Source: an uncultured Pseudomonadota bacterium
Lineage (GTDB): Bacteria > Myxococcota_A > UBA796 > GCA-2862545
Reading direction: 5' to 3'
NCBI GenBank assembly: GCA_903861005.1
Contig: CAIOSP010000054.1
Coordinates: 33,911-97,910, forward strand
DNA: 64,000 nt
Shown: positions 10,507 through 20,144 of the stretch, in pieces
How the letters are laid out: each line of letters opens with the position of its first letter
Position numbering within the stretch: position 1 is the first letter of the stretch
Notes under the pieces: model-generated
What the model was told of the DNA's origin: nothing
What the model saw: the letters and a program-made list of their open reading frames with translations, nothing else
Databases searched by the model: none
Position numbers and translations under genes: made by a program

Positions 10507-11156
10507 CGAGGGCTCCGGGGGCGGCTGCGCATTCTAGCGCGTTGGCAACCCGCGAGCGCAGCGGGGTCATCCGGGCGAGGTGCGGGCTTACCAGCGGATG
10601 GGCCCCCAGGGGCGCGCGGAGCTGGGCCTCGCGCGCGCGGCCGGAGGCGGCCAACCTGGTCGGGATCCGGGCCACCCCGCGGACGTGCTCGACCACTTGG
10701 TTTGAAGGGGCGGTGCCTCTGCGTCGATGTGGTCGACGACGTCGCGAACAAGGTCCGGACCTTGGCATCGACGAGCTGTTGGACCCAATGTCCGTCAAAG
10801 CGGAGTAAGCTCACATCTGCTTCTGGACCCATGTCGCGAGCACCCTGTTGCCTTCCGACTCAGGCCTTGGAGCGTCAACGCGAACGCCCCCAGCTCGGGC
10901 ATCTGGGGCAGGGCGGGGAAGGACGCACCGAGGATCACGAGTGGTGCATGCCGCGCTGGCGCCGTGGCCGCTGCGGCGATTCGATGGCGCCGCGGACGGG
11001 CTTGGGTGGGGCGCTCACCGGCGCGTGATTTCGGGCTCGCCGCGGCGGACTGTCTTGGGTCCTCCTCGGGAAGTGGGGGAGGGGATCTTGAGTCGCCTGC
11101 GCTCGCGCGCGTGGTGCGAACGGCACAGGCTTCGGTGTGCCGGCACGTGCCCCCGC
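10507..11156. other. 650-bp gap with no convincing gene
   Basis: No frame carries a recognisable protein. The part around 10780-10850 is visibly less G+C-rich than its surroundings. On the minus strand, from 10832, a protein-like start (MGPEADVSLLRFDGHWVQQ) continues plausibly only after a frame change near 10760 (DLVRDVVDHIDAEAPPLQ). This may be a decayed gene, but I could not name a family. The rest, 10850-11156, is G+C-rich without visible structure. Confidence 0.4.
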
Positions 11157-12182
11157 CTACGCCGCGCCGACCGTCTCCCACACTTCGGCGACCCTGTCGC
11201 GGAAGGCGTCGTCGACCCCGGCGACCTCGTCCCGCCGCGTGTCGCCAAGCTCCGCGTCCCGCAGGTCGGCGCCGCCACCGATCAGCGCATCGACAAGCAG
11301 CGCCGAGGACACGCCCTCCGGATCGCCCAACAGGTGATGGAGATAGGACAGGTTCCCCAGCACGTAAGGGTCGTCCGGGCATCGACGCATCGCGTCGTCC
11401 AGCTCCGCACGGGCCGCGGTGAGGTGATCGCGACGTGTGCGCTCGTCGGACCAGGCCCGCTTGGCGCGAATCAGGCTGCGGAACCCGAGGCTGTTGCGTG
11501 CGCGCCCGACGGCCTTGCGAAAGGGCTCGTCGGGCGCGGCCTCGTAGCGCGACGCCACCTCTTCGAAGACCTCGTCGGCCTCGTCCTCGCGACCGCACAG
11601 ATCGAGCAGGTTGCCGCGACCGAATATGGCGCCTGCCACGAGGTGCTGGAGCTCCGCTTCGTCCGCGGTCCCGTAGCGGGACTCGACCTCGGCCAGCGCG
11701 GCGAGCGCGTCGTCGGCGCGTCCGAGCGCGTACAGGGCGCCCGCCTGTCTGGAGAGCGACTCGGCGATCCAGCGCCGGTGCCACAGGTCTCCGCTCCCGT
11801 CGAAGCGCGCGATCACCTCGCGAAGCGGCGCCAGCGCCTCCCCGTGCCGGTGCGCGACCGCGAGGTGCCGAGCCCGCGCCAGCAGGGCCATGGCGACCTG
11901 CCGACGGAGGTGCACGCCCTGCGAGTCCCCGAAGCGTGCCACGATCTCGACCAGCGGGTCCTCCGTCTGGTCGATCCGACCGGCCATGGCGAGCACCGCG
12001 GCCCTGTTGAACAACGCCATCGCGACCCGCTCGTGCAACTGGGGATCCGGCGACTCCCCGAAGCGTGCGACGACCTCCGCGAACCGTGCGAGCGCCTCCG
12101 CGCCGCGGCCGGCGGCACCGTGATCTGCGCCTTCGGCGAGCAGCTGCGTGGCGATCTCAAGCTCGGTCAAATCACACCCCAC
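11157..12182 (-). CDS. Tetratricopeptide-repeat protein
   Basis: 341 aa from a GTG with GGGAAG upstream. The protein is a run of helical pairs of about 40 residues (AEALARFAEVVARFGES, EDPLVEIVARFGDSQG, GEALAPLREVIARFDGSG, DDALAALAEVESRYGTA, DEADEVFEEVASRYEAA). The recurring V-x-R-F/Y-G motif is typical of a TPR family common in high-GC actinobacteria and myxobacteria. No signal peptide or catalytic motif is visible. It would be a cytoplasmic scaffold whose partner is unknown. It lies 57 bases downstream of the acyltransferase gene on the same strand. Confidence 0.75.
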   Translation of the reverse strand: MGCDLTELEIATQLLAEGADHGAAGRGAEALARFAEVVARFGESPDPQLHERVAMALFNRAAVLAMAGRIDQTEDPLVEIVARFGDSQGVHLRRQVAMALLARARHLAVAHRHGEALAPLREVIARFDGSGDLWHRRWIAESLSRQAGALYALGRADDALAALAEVESRYGTADEAELQHLVAGAIFGRGNLLDLCGREDEADEVFEEVASRYEAAPDEPFRKAVGRARNSLGFRSLIRAKRAWSDERTRRDHLTAARAELDDAMRRCPDDPYVLGNLSYLHHLLGDPEGVSSALLVDALIGGGADLRDAELGDTRRDEVAGVDDAFRDRVAEVWETVGAA

Positions 12183-12239
12183 GCTGCTTCCCTATACCCA
12201 TGCCGACGCGCGTCACAGGAACGTGTTTGGGGACGACCG

Positions 12240-14189
12240 TCAGGGCGAGGCATGCCCGGTCAGCACTGCCCGGAACTGCGCGTCGTCGGCCAGCAGGCGC
12301 TCGATCACCCAGCGCGAGCCATCGACGTTGAAGTGGTCGGTGTCGCGAAACAGCAGGACGCCGTCGTGGGTCATGTCGCAGCTCGCGTCGTCACAGAAGT
12401 AGTGCGCGATGTGCCGAAGCCGGGCACCGGGGACCAGCGCGACCGCGGACTCCAGCGCGGGCTCGAACTGCGCGAAGCGATCCCAGAAGCGGCGTGAATT
12501 CATCGAGCACTCCGCAGGAACCAGCCACGAGGTCACGTGCTTGCAGCGGAAGGCATCGAATGGAAAGTCCGGCCGATCATCGAGCACGAACACCGTCTTC
12601 CCCGATGTCGTGAGCGCGGCGAGGGTGTCCGCGATTCCATAGACAGGCACGCCGTGATCGCTCCAGTGCGCGTTGACGATCACGGTCCGGATGGAGGTGC
12701 TCGACACCACCTGATCCAGGATGGGCGCGAAGTCGGGGTTCGTGCGCACGGGGATGCCGCCTGCGATGTACGCGACCACGTTCTGCTCCGGCAGCGCCTC
12801 GGCGAGGCCGACGAACAGGTCCTCCGCGTGGCTGTCGCCGAGCACCGCGATCGTCACCGCCGCGTCGCCCTTCGACTGCGGGCAGCGCAACATCCCTTCC
12901 CAGCGCATCGCGTGATCCCGCATCTGGGGCGGCGTGCACGGCGCGAAGTGCTGGCTGACGTAGCTGTGGTAGGCGAGCTGTCCGATGTCCCCCGCATGGA
13001 CGGCGGCGACGTCGCGCCCGTCGACTTGCGGAAGCCAGTACACCTGGGAGACGACCAGCAGCGTCGTCGCGAGCGCCAGCGTGGGTCCGAGGACGATCCC
13101 CACCAGCCGCGCGAGGCGCGCCCCCGTCAGCCCGCGTGCCTCGCGCACGGGCCGCTCCACCCACGCGTACGACGCGATCGCAGGTGCTGCGGACAGCAGC
13201 GCCGCCACCCACGGCGCGCGGGGTGCGTCGGGCCACAGCGTCGTCGCGAACACGATGAGCGGCCAGTGCCACAGGTAGATCGCGTAGGACACGTCGCCAG
13301 TCGCCACAAGCAACGGCGCTCCGACCACGCGCGCGATCACCGACCGCTCGTCCGTAGCGCCGACCATCACCAGCGCGGTGCCCACGACCGGCAGCAGCGT
13401 CCACGTGCCCGGCGACGGGGTCGCGCTGGTGATGCACCACGGAGCGGCGGCCAGCATCACCAGGCCGATCGCGCCCAGGTAGGGCTCGGCCCGGCGAAGC
13501 CTCATGGTGGACAGCGCCACGAGCGCCCCCACCGCAAACTCCCACGCACGAACCGGCGCCGCATAGAAGCCGTTCAGGCCCACGATCTCAGGGCTCGGCC
13601 CCGTGAACGTCCCGAGCACGGTGAGGCCGAACGACACTAGGCCGCCCGCGCCGACCACCACGATCGGCAGCCAAGCGCGCCCCTTGCCCCGTCCGAACGA
13701 CCACGCCGCCGCGAGCGCCAGCGGAAACACCAGGTAGAACTGCTCCTCCACCGAGAGTGACCATGTGTGGAGCAGCGGGTTCGTCGCGGCGGGCGGGTCG
13801 AAGTACGTACCGGTCGACCTGGCGATCACGACGTTCGCGCTGAGCAGCATCGCGCCGATCGCCGTTCGTGCGACCGTCTGCTGCGGGCCCAACGGTGAGA
13901 GCAGAAACACCGACGCCAGCACGACCGTCGACACCATCAGGGCCAGCGCCGGCCCGAGTCGCTGGAAGCGGCGCGCGTAGAAGGCGCCGAGGCGGACACC
14001 GCCCGTCGCCGCGGACTCACGACGCAGCATCGCGGTGATCACGAAGCCCGAGATCACGAAGAAGACATCGACGCCGACGAACCCGCCGGGGATGGGCAGG
14101 CCTGCGTGGTACGCCACGACCATGAGCACGGCGATCGCCCGCAGGCCCTGGATGTCGTCGCGCCGCGTCGTCGGGGGCGGACCGCCCAT
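12240..14189 (-). CDS. OafA-type acyltransferase 3 / SGNH fusion (O-antigen or polysaccharide acetyltransferase)
   Basis: 649 aa from the ATG at 14189, preceded by GAGGGGGAA. Residues ~10-370 form an acyltransferase-3 membrane domain of about ten helices. Markers are DIQGLRAIAVLMVVAYHAG with the catalytic His, FVGVDVFFVISGF, FYARRFQRLGPAL and HTWSLSVEEQFYLVFP. The C-terminal ~250 residues are a periplasmic SGNH domain: VLGDSHAEDLF carries the nucleophile and DTDHFNVDG the Asp/His pair. This architecture moves acetyl groups across the inner membrane and transfers them to surface glycans. The frame stays open far upstream, but that part has no homology and no start signal. Confidence 0.9.
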   Translation of the reverse strand: MGGPPPTTRRDDIQGLRAIAVLMVVAYHAGLPIPGGFVGVDVFFVISGFVITAMLRRESAATGGVRLGAFYARRFQRLGPALALMVSTVVLASVFLLSPLGPQQTVARTAIGAMLLSANVVIARSTGTYFDPPAATNPLLHTWSLSVEEQFYLVFPLALAAAWSFGRGKGRAWLPIVVVGAGGLVSFGLTVLGTFTGPSPEIVGLNGFYAAPVRAWEFAVGALVALSTMRLRRAEPYLGAIGLVMLAAAPWCITSATPSPGTWTLLPVVGTALVMVGATDERSVIARVVGAPLLVATGDVSYAIYLWHWPLIVFATTLWPDAPRAPWVAALLSAAPAIASYAWVERPVREARGLTGARLARLVGIVLGPTLALATTLLVVSQVYWLPQVDGRDVAAVHAGDIGQLAYHSYVSQHFAPCTPPQMRDHAMRWEGMLRCPQSKGDAAVTIAVLGDSHAEDLFVGLAEALPEQNVVAYIAGGIPVRTNPDFAPILDQVVSSTSIRTVIVNAHWSDHGVPVYGIADTLAALTTSGKTVFVLDDRPDFPFDAFRCKHVTSWLVPAECSMNSRRFWDRFAQFEPALESAVALVPGARLRHIAHYFCDDASCDMTHDGVLLFRDTDHFNVDGSRWVIERLLADDAQFRAVLTGHASP

Positions 14190-14313
14190 GACGTTCCCCC
14201 TCGTCGCGCCGAAGCTAGCACATCGTCGCCCCGCACCATGCGCGCGTCGCGCCCGCCCGCGTCGGCAAGGGGCGGGGGTGGAGGCGTCTGAACGGTGGAC
14301 GAGCCGGCACGCC

Positions 14314-14326
14314 GGGGGGGGGGGGG
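14314..14326 (+). repeat. Homopolymeric run of 13 G
   Basis: A G13 tract lies between the acyltransferase start (minus strand) and the DUF4143 remnant. Tracts of this length slip in replication and in sequencing. It lies outside any intact gene. Confidence 0.8.
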
Positions 14327-14463
14327 CGGCGCGTGGTAGACGCTTCAGAAGGGTAGGTAGGAGCTTGAGATGCGCTGTGCTTAGCGCTCGTCCTCCAGCA
14401 CGCGCGCGGGCCGGGGAGGCGGGGGGAGGAAATTGTTTTGCCTGTGCTCGAGGCGGTGTCGGG

Positions 14464-14978
14464 GGCGTGTCGCACGTCACGGCCAAGTCGTGGCTCTCAG
14501 TCCTGGAGACGAGCTTCCTCGTCCACCGCGTCGCGCCTTGGCACCACAACACGCGGAAGCGTCTGGTGAAGACGCCCAAGCTGCACTTCCTGGACACTGG
14601 GGTGGCGTGCTTCCTGCTCGGTATCCGAACGCCGGAGGAGCTCAACCTCCACCCGACGCGGTCTTCGAGAGCTGGGTGGTCGCGGAGGCGTACAAGGCCC
14701 ACGTCCACGCTGGGCTGGTGCCGCAGCTCTACCACCTGCGCGAGACGCGCGGCGCCAAGGTGGACCTGGTGGTGGAGCGCGGCGTGGAGCGCTTGCTGGT
14801 GGAGGTGAGGTCGGGCGCCACCGTCGCCTCCGACGCGCTCGGCGGCGTGCGTGCGGCCCTCGCGGACGGTGTGGGCACCAAGGCCCGCCTCGTGTACGGA
14901 GGTCACGACGCGGGCGTGCGCTCGGGTGTGGAGCTGTGGCCGTGGGCGGCCTTGAATGACGCGGCCTGGGTGGGCTGA
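14464..14978 (+). pseudogene. Frameshifted C-terminal remnant of a DUF4143-type AAA ATPase
   Basis: In one frame 14464-14655 reads GVSHVTAKSWLSVLETSFLV, then RKRLVKTPKLHFLDTGVACF and LLGIRTPEELNLHP. This is the hallmark junction of the ATPase family with a C-terminal DUF4143 domain. From about 14655 the homology continues in another frame: DAVFESWVVAEAYKAHVHAG, a restriction-endonuclease-like core KVDLVVERG..LLVEVRSGAT, ending at 14978. A single frameshift near 14653 separates the halves. The N-terminal P-loop domain is missing altogether. It is therefore a decayed gene, perhaps left from a mobile or toxin-antitoxin-like locus. Confidence 0.85.
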
Positions 14979-15088
14979 TCGCTCGGCCAGCACGCTCGCC
15001 AACACGGCCGCGTCGCGCGCTGGTCGAGCCCATCGCGGGCCTTGTGCCCGGAGAGGCGTTACTGCGCGGGGCTTAGCTGGAGCGCTGG

Positions 15089-17014
15089 ATGCCTTTCCTC
15101 CCCATGACAGCCGACGAGGTCGGCGACACGCCGCTCGACGTCATCCTGGTCACGGGCGACGCCTACGTCGATCACGCGTCGTGGGGTGTGTCGGCGATCG
15201 GCCGCTGGTTGGAGGCCCACGGCTACCGGGTCGGCATCATCGCGCAGCCGGACTGGGACGACGTCGAGGTGTTCCGCGTGCTGGGCCGCCCGCGCCTGTT
15301 CTTCGGGGTGACGGCCGGGAACATGGACTCGATGGTGAACCGCTTCACCGCGTCGCGGCACCTGCGCTCGACGGACGCCTACGCGCCAGGCGGCGAGTTC
15401 GGCCTGCGCCCGGACCGCGCGACCATCCCCTACGTCGCCAAGTGCAAGCACGCGTTCCCCGGCGTGCCGGTGGTGATCGGCGGCATCGAGGCCTCGCTGC
15501 GGCGCCTGGTCCACTACGACTACTGGCAGGACCGCCTGCGCGGCTCCATCCTGCTCGACGCCAAGGCCGACCTGCTGGTGTACGGCATGGGCGAACGGCA
15601 GATCGTGGAGATCGCGAAGCGCCTGGACGCGGGCCTACCGATGAGCGCGTGCCGCGACATCCCGGGTACGGCGTACGCGACCGGCAGCAAGGAGGCCCCG
15701 CCGCCGGTGGGGGACGAGGTGATCGAGCTGCCCACGCTCGACGAGTGCCGCGCCGACCCGCTCCAGTTCAACCGCGTCACGGTGTGGATGTACCGCGAGA
15801 GCAACGCGCACTGCGGCCGGGTGCTCATCCAGCGCCACGGCGAGCGCACGGTGGTGGTGAACCCGCCCGCCGAGCCGCTCGACACCGCCATGCTCGACCG
15901 CCTGCACGAGCTGCCCTTCGAGGGCACCCAGCACCCGTGCTACCGCAAGCCCATCCCGGCGCTCGCCAGCATCCAGGGCTCGATCGCCGTGAACCGCGGC
16001 TGCTCCGGCGGCTGCAGCTTCTGCGCGCTCACCATCCACCAGGGCAAGGACGTCGTCAGCCGCTCGCCCGAGAGCGTGATGCGCGAGCTCAAGAAGATGA
16101 CCGAGCAGCCCGGCTGGAACGGCATCGTGACGGACCTGGGCGGGCCCACGGCCAACATGTTCCACATGCGCTGCAACTCGGAGGCGGCCAACAAGGTCTG
16201 CCGTCGCGTGAGCTGCCTGCACCCGGTCCGCTGCAAGCACTACGGCACCGACCACAAGCCGTTCATCGACCTGCTGCGCAAGACGCGCAACATGCCGGGC
16301 GTGCGCCGCGTCTACGTGAACTCGGGCATTCGCTACGACCTGGCGTCGGTCGAGCCGGAGTTCATCGACGAGCTGGCGACATACCACGTGCAGGGCCAGC
16401 TCTCCGTCGCGCCGGAGCACGCGTCGTCCAAGGCGCTGATGCAGATGCGCAAGCCGGAGATCAAGTACTTCGACGCGTTCATCGACCGCTTCAAGAAGGC
16501 CACGGCCGCCGCGGGCAAGGAGCTCTTCCTGGTGCCGTACTTCCAGTGCGCGCACCCGGGCGTCGGGCCCGAGGAGGCCATCGAGCTGGCCCACTACATG
16601 AAGGCGCGCGGGCTGCGGCCGCGTCAGGCGCAGATGTTCATGCCCACGCCGGGGACCATCGCCACCGCCACCTACGTGTCGGGCATCGACCCGTACACCA
16701 AGGACCCGGTCTACGTGGCCAAGGGTGACCGCGAGCGCAGCCGCCAGCGCGCGCTGCTCTTCTACTGGAAGCAGGAGGAGTGGCCGCACGTCCGTGAGGC
16801 GCTGATCTCCTGGGGCCGCCGCGACCTGATCGGGCGCGGGCCTGAGTGCATCGTGCCGTCTGGGCCGTCGTACGGGGCTTGGCAGAAGCCCAAGTCCGAG
16901 CGGGACGGGGTCCGGTTCGACACCCACATGGGCATGAAGGTCGAGCGGGCCTCGCCCGACGAGGAGCGCGCCGAGACCTGGGAGGCCGTGGCCGAGAGCC
17001 GTCCTTCCGCCTGA
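15089..17014 (+). CDS. ygiQ: YgiQ-family radical SAM protein
   Basis: 641 aa. The N-terminal part ([40 protein letters not shown]) is the B12-binding-like region characteristic of YgiQ. The radical SAM cluster motif is C305-SGG-C309-SF-C312. Further family blocks are [24 protein letters not shown] ([20 protein letters not shown] at ~395), [10 protein letters not shown] and [10 protein letters not shown]. Length fits the family. The reaction of YgiQ proteins is not established. GGAG precedes the ATG. It is a single gene, flanked by a pseudogene and a lipoprotein. Confidence 0.92.
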   Translation: MPFLPMTADEVGDTPLDVILVTGDAYVDHASWGVSAIGRWLEAHGYRVGIIAQPDWDDVEVFRVLGRPRLFFGVTAGNMDSMVNRFTASRHLRSTDAYAPGGEFGLRPDRATIPYVAKCKHAFPGVPVVIGGIEASLRRLVHYDYWQDRLRGSILLDAKADLLVYGMGERQIVEIAKRLDAGLPMSACRDIPGTAYATGSKEAPPPVGDEVIELPTLDECRADPLQFNRVTVWMYRESNAHCGRVLIQRHGERTVVVNPPAEPLDTAMLDRLHELPFEGTQHPCYRKPIPALASIQGSIAVNRGCSGGCSFCALTIHQGKDVVSRSPESVMRELKKMTEQPGWNGIVTDLGGPTANMFHMRCNSEAANKVCRRVSCLHPVRCKHYGTDHKPFIDLLRKTRNMPGVRRVYVNSGIRYDLASVEPEFIDELATYHVQGQLSVAPEHASSKALMQMRKPEIKYFDAFIDRFKKATAAAGKELFLVPYFQCAHPGVGPEEAIELAHYMKARGLRPRQAQMFMPTPGTIATATYVSGIDPYTKDPVYVAKGDRERSRQRALLFYWKQEEWPHVREALISWGRRDLIGRGPECIVPSGPSYGAWQKPKSERDGVRFDTHMGMKVERASPDEERAETWEAVAESRPSA

Positions 17015-17085
17015 CGAACCCAACTACGGGCTAGACAACTCAATCCTTGTGGTATCGTTCCGACTCTTAGAATGGAGAGGGACGC

Positions 17086-17943
17086 ATGCGGCAGCTTCGG
17101 TTTGGAGTGGTGGTCTTTGGCGCGCTGGTCGGCTGCAAGCCGGCCGAGGTCGCGGGCGCGGTCGAGGGCACCAACCCCGGCGAGTGCGAGGACGGCGCCG
17201 ACAACGACGTCGACGGGTACTTCGACTGCGACGACAACAACTGCTGGGGCGCCCCGATCTGCAAGGACGGCGCGGGTGGCAGCGGCGGCAGCGGCGGCGG
17301 CGTGGACACGGACACCACCGGCGCCGACACCGACGAGCCGACGTTCAGCGGGCACGGCATCTTCGACAACCTGCAGTCGTTCTCCATGACCTACCTGGTG
17401 ACGTACGACTTCGACAATTTCGGCGACACCATCTGCAGCCAGTACTTCCACAGCACCAACTGCAACTGCTCGGCGGTGTACTCGGGTCGTGGCGTGCTGA
17501 TCGAAGCCGAGAACCAGCGCAACACCTACGAGGGTGAGTGGAAGCTCGAAGCCTCCAACTGCCTGGTGCTCGACGACATGCGCGTGGAGACCACAGACCC
17601 CACGTTCAATGACGGCTCGATCTGGCGTCCGAAGACCACGACGAGCGCGTACCACACGTTCCACTTCAAGTCGGACAAGACCGGCATCATTGACTGGATC
17701 ACGCACGCCGATCTCTCGGCGACCGATCGCGTGACCCAGAACATCATGGAGTCGGAGCAGTACTGGATCCGCGCCACCGAGCTGCACGCGCTCGACGAAC
17801 TGACTTGGACGCTCCACTACCACGAGAGGGAGGTCAAGTTCGCCGACCTGATCGCCGTGATCAACATCAGCGACGTGGACTTCGCGTTCTCCGAGACGAC
17901 GACGCCGCCAGAGCTCACGCTGCCCGAGCTGATCATCCCGTAG
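17086..17943 (+). CDS. Lipoprotein with MopE-like motif and DTD linker
   Basis: 285 aa. MRQLRFGVVVFGALVGC is a lipoprotein signal peptide (lipobox LVGC). Next comes one Cys/Asp-rich motif, ECEDGADNDVDGYFDCDDNN, of the MopE-like putative metal-binding type. A Gly/Ser/DTD linker follows (VDTDTTGADTDE). The remaining ~200 residues are a secreted domain with paired Cys (NCNCSAVYSG) that I do not recognise. GGAGAGGG sits before the ATG, and TAGAAT at 17068 may be a -10, although it is close to the start. It converges with the Omp85-like gene 18 bases downstream. Confidence 0.75.
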   Translation: MRQLRFGVVVFGALVGCKPAEVAGAVEGTNPGECEDGADNDVDGYFDCDDNNCWGAPICKDGAGGSGGSGGGVDTDTTGADTDEPTFSGHGIFDNLQSFSMTYLVTYDFDNFGDTICSQYFHSTNCNCSAVYSGRGVLIEAENQRNTYEGEWKLEASNCLVLDDMRVETTDPTFNDGSIWRPKTTTSAYHTFHFKSDKTGIIDWITHADLSATDRVTQNIMESEQYWIRATELHALDELTWTLHYHEREVKFADLIAVINISDVDFAFSETTTPPELTLPELIIP

Positions 17944-17961
17944 TCGCGGCCGACGGCGCGG

Positions 17962-20019
17962 CTACCAGCCCGCCGTCAGCATGAACTGGAACGCGACCGG
18001 GCTGGGCTCTGGGTCCAGCATGGTGTCCTTGAGCAGCTGGAACCCCACCCAGGCCTCCAGACCGCCGAGCGGCGTGCGACCCACGCCGCCCACGCCCGCG
18101 ACCGGCTGCAGGTCCTGCAGGTGGATGCCGCGCTGCACCACCGCGCCGCCGTCGACGTGGTCGTTCACCGCCTCCCAGGTGCGGCCCACGTCGAAGAAGG
18201 TGCCCAGGTACAGGTCGGGGTGCAGGCGGAAGCGCGCCTCCAGGCTGGCGTAGAGCACGGCGTCGCCGCCGGGGAGGACCTCGCCCTTGGCGCCCGGGGA
18301 GCCGGGCGGGCCCAGCCGGTGGTAGCCCCAGCCGCGCATCGAGCCTGAGCCGCCCAGGAAGAAGCGGTTGATCAGCATGCCGTCCTGGTCGCCGTCGTCG
18401 GGGGTCTCGTTGAACCCGAAAGAGAGGCGAGACACCAGCACGAGGCGGTCTGGCACCGCCGACGCGTACCATACCAGATCGCCGGCGAGGCGATGGTACT
18501 GGACCCCGTTGGTGAGGCCGATCGGGATGCCCTCCAGCCCGATCATCACGCCCTTGGTCGACAGGCGCGCGCGCTCAGTGGAGTCGTAGGCCATGGCGAT
18601 CACGAGCGCGTGCAGGTCGTTGTGGTCGGCGAGGCCTAGGCCGCCCGCGCTCTTGGGCGAGAAGCCCCGAGCGAACGCGTCGGCCTGCCAGGGCCAACCG
18701 AACTCCCACACGTAGCCGCCGCGGTACGACACGCCGAAGGACAGGCGCGGGCTCGGCCGCCACCGGAAGCCGCCCTCGCCGAACGCGCGCGCCTGGAAGT
18801 ACCCGCGGTAGGTGTCGAGGGCGCCGAACGCCGACGCGAAGATCGACACACGGTAGATCGGCAGCGGTGCGACCTCGATCTCCACGCGGTGGTCGGTGGC
18901 CGGGCCGTGCTGGGCGCCGGTGAAGAAGCCGTCGCCTGAACCCTCGAAGAAGCGGTAGCCCACGCGCGACACGCCCGACACGCTGGCGAACTTCCCGCCG
19001 ATGCCGCGGTGCGACCACTCCGCACCAAAGCCGAGCGCCAGCAGCGCGCCCGACGTGGAGAGCGACGTGGTGAACCGGCGCGAGTCGCGCGGCGCCTCCA
19101 CGATCCGCATCGTCCACGGCAGGCTGCCGTCCGGCGCGAGCTTGGAGCCGGGCTCCATCGTCACCGACGCCACCTCAGGGTGAGCCTCGATCTGACGGGC
19201 AAGCCAGCGGAGGTGATCGCCGAACCACGGCTTGCCCGCATGGGAGACGCGCGACGCGTGCTGTCCCAGCAAGCGGGTGTCGAGCACGGTAGCCCCGACG
19301 ATCTTCAACGCGCCGATCGGCGGCGTCTCGCCCGGGTCCACATGGTAGCGCTCCACGCGCGCCTCGACGGGGCCGGCCACCTCGACCCACACCCGCGCCA
19401 GCGGCCACGCGGCGTTCTCCATGGTGGCGCGGAGCTTGGCGAGCACGTCGCGACGATGGGAGGCTGAGGTCGCGGTCTTGGAGGGCGGCATGGCGCGCGC
19501 GAGCGCGTGCTGCACCGGGAGCGGCAGCGCCTTCGCGCCGAACAGGTCGGCGTGGGCGAGCACCTCGCGCGGGCCTGGATCCACCGTGAACGTGATGTCG
19601 ATGAAGCGCGTGTGCTGGCGGTTCATCAGCCAGGTGGCGTTGGCGTGCACGGGCGCCCAGCTGATCGTGGCGTCGGCCCAGCCCTCGTCGGTGAACCACC
19701 GCTTCAGGCGGTCGACGTCCTCGTCGAGGAGCGCCTTGTCGAGGAGAGGCCGCTTCTCGATCAGCGTGCCGCCGGGCGCGAACTGCCACCAGTGGGAATT
19801 GCGGTGGGTGACCACCTTGCGGGCGAGCAGGGACGTTCGGCGGGCTTGGGTGGGCGTGTCGGCCGACGCGGGCTTGAGCGGGGGCAGGTCTGGGTCGCCC
19901 AGCGGGTCGCGGCCGGTGGGGGATGGCCCGCGGACGTGGATCTGGCCCACCCACGGCACCGGCACGGGCTTGGGCACGCAGCCCAGCAGCAGCACGGTGA
20001 CGAGGAGCAAGACCCGCAC
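17962..20019 (-). CDS. Omp85 (BamA/TamA)-like outer-membrane barrel protein with lipobox
   Basis: 685 aa from a GTG with GAGG upstream. Residues ~80-330 look like POTRA-type domains (EDVDRLKRWFTDEGWADATI, GALKIVGATVLDTRLLG). The C-terminal ~350 residues are a beta-barrel: alternating aromatic strands, the Omp85 loop motif GGSGSMRGWGYHRLGP (equivalent of the conserved R-G-F/Y), and a final Trp. Such proteins insert barrels or move autotransporters/lipids at the outer membrane. The N-terminus MRVLLLVTVLLLGC reads as a lipoprotein signal rather than a cleavable signal peptide, which is unusual for this family. It is divergent from the tyrosine-degradation operon. Confidence 0.85.
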   Translation of the reverse strand: MRVLLLVTVLLLGCVPKPVPVPWVGQIHVRGPSPTGRDPLGDPDLPPLKPASADTPTQARRTSLLARKVVTHRNSHWWQFAPGGTLIEKRPLLDKALLDEDVDRLKRWFTDEGWADATISWAPVHANATWLMNRQHTRFIDITFTVDPGPREVLAHADLFGAKALPLPVQHALARAMPPSKTATSASHRRDVLAKLRATMENAAWPLARVWVEVAGPVEARVERYHVDPGETPPIGALKIVGATVLDTRLLGQHASRVSHAGKPWFGDHLRWLARQIEAHPEVASVTMEPGSKLAPDGSLPWTMRIVEAPRDSRRFTTSLSTSGALLALGFGAEWSHRGIGGKFASVSGVSRVGYRFFEGSGDGFFTGAQHGPATDHRVEIEVAPLPIYRVSIFASAFGALDTYRGYFQARAFGEGGFRWRPSPRLSFGVSYRGGYVWEFGWPWQADAFARGFSPKSAGGLGLADHNDLHALVIAMAYDSTERARLSTKGVMIGLEGIPIGLTNGVQYHRLAGDLVWYASAVPDRLVLVSRLSFGFNETPDDGDQDGMLINRFFLGGSGSMRGWGYHRLGPPGSPGAKGEVLPGGDAVLYASLEARFRLHPDLYLGTFFDVGRTWEAVNDHVDGGAVVQRGIHLQDLQPVAGVGGVGRTPLGGLEAWVGFQLLKDTMLDPEPSPVAFQFMLTAGW

Positions 20020-20144
20020 TCAGACCTCACGACGTGGCCTCCTGACCCGTCTGGCCCCGGCGCGCACCGCGATGGGCGGCGTGACCTGCGAGGAAACCGT
20101 GCCACGCTGGCGCCGGGCCCGTTAGGCGACGGAGCGGAGGTCGG

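Noticed and set aside
10503..10832. A small minus-strand gene in the 650-bp gap
   Set aside because: The beginning looks protein-like, but it needs a frame change near 10760 to continue, and I could not name a family.
14314..14326. Phase-variable promoter at the G13 run
   Set aside because: It lies next to a pseudogene and far from an intact start, so a regulatory role has no support.
14190..15005. Upstream extension of the acyltransferase frame
   Set aside because: It runs through a decayed DUF4143 gene and has no homology; the ATG at 14189 has a strong ribosome site.
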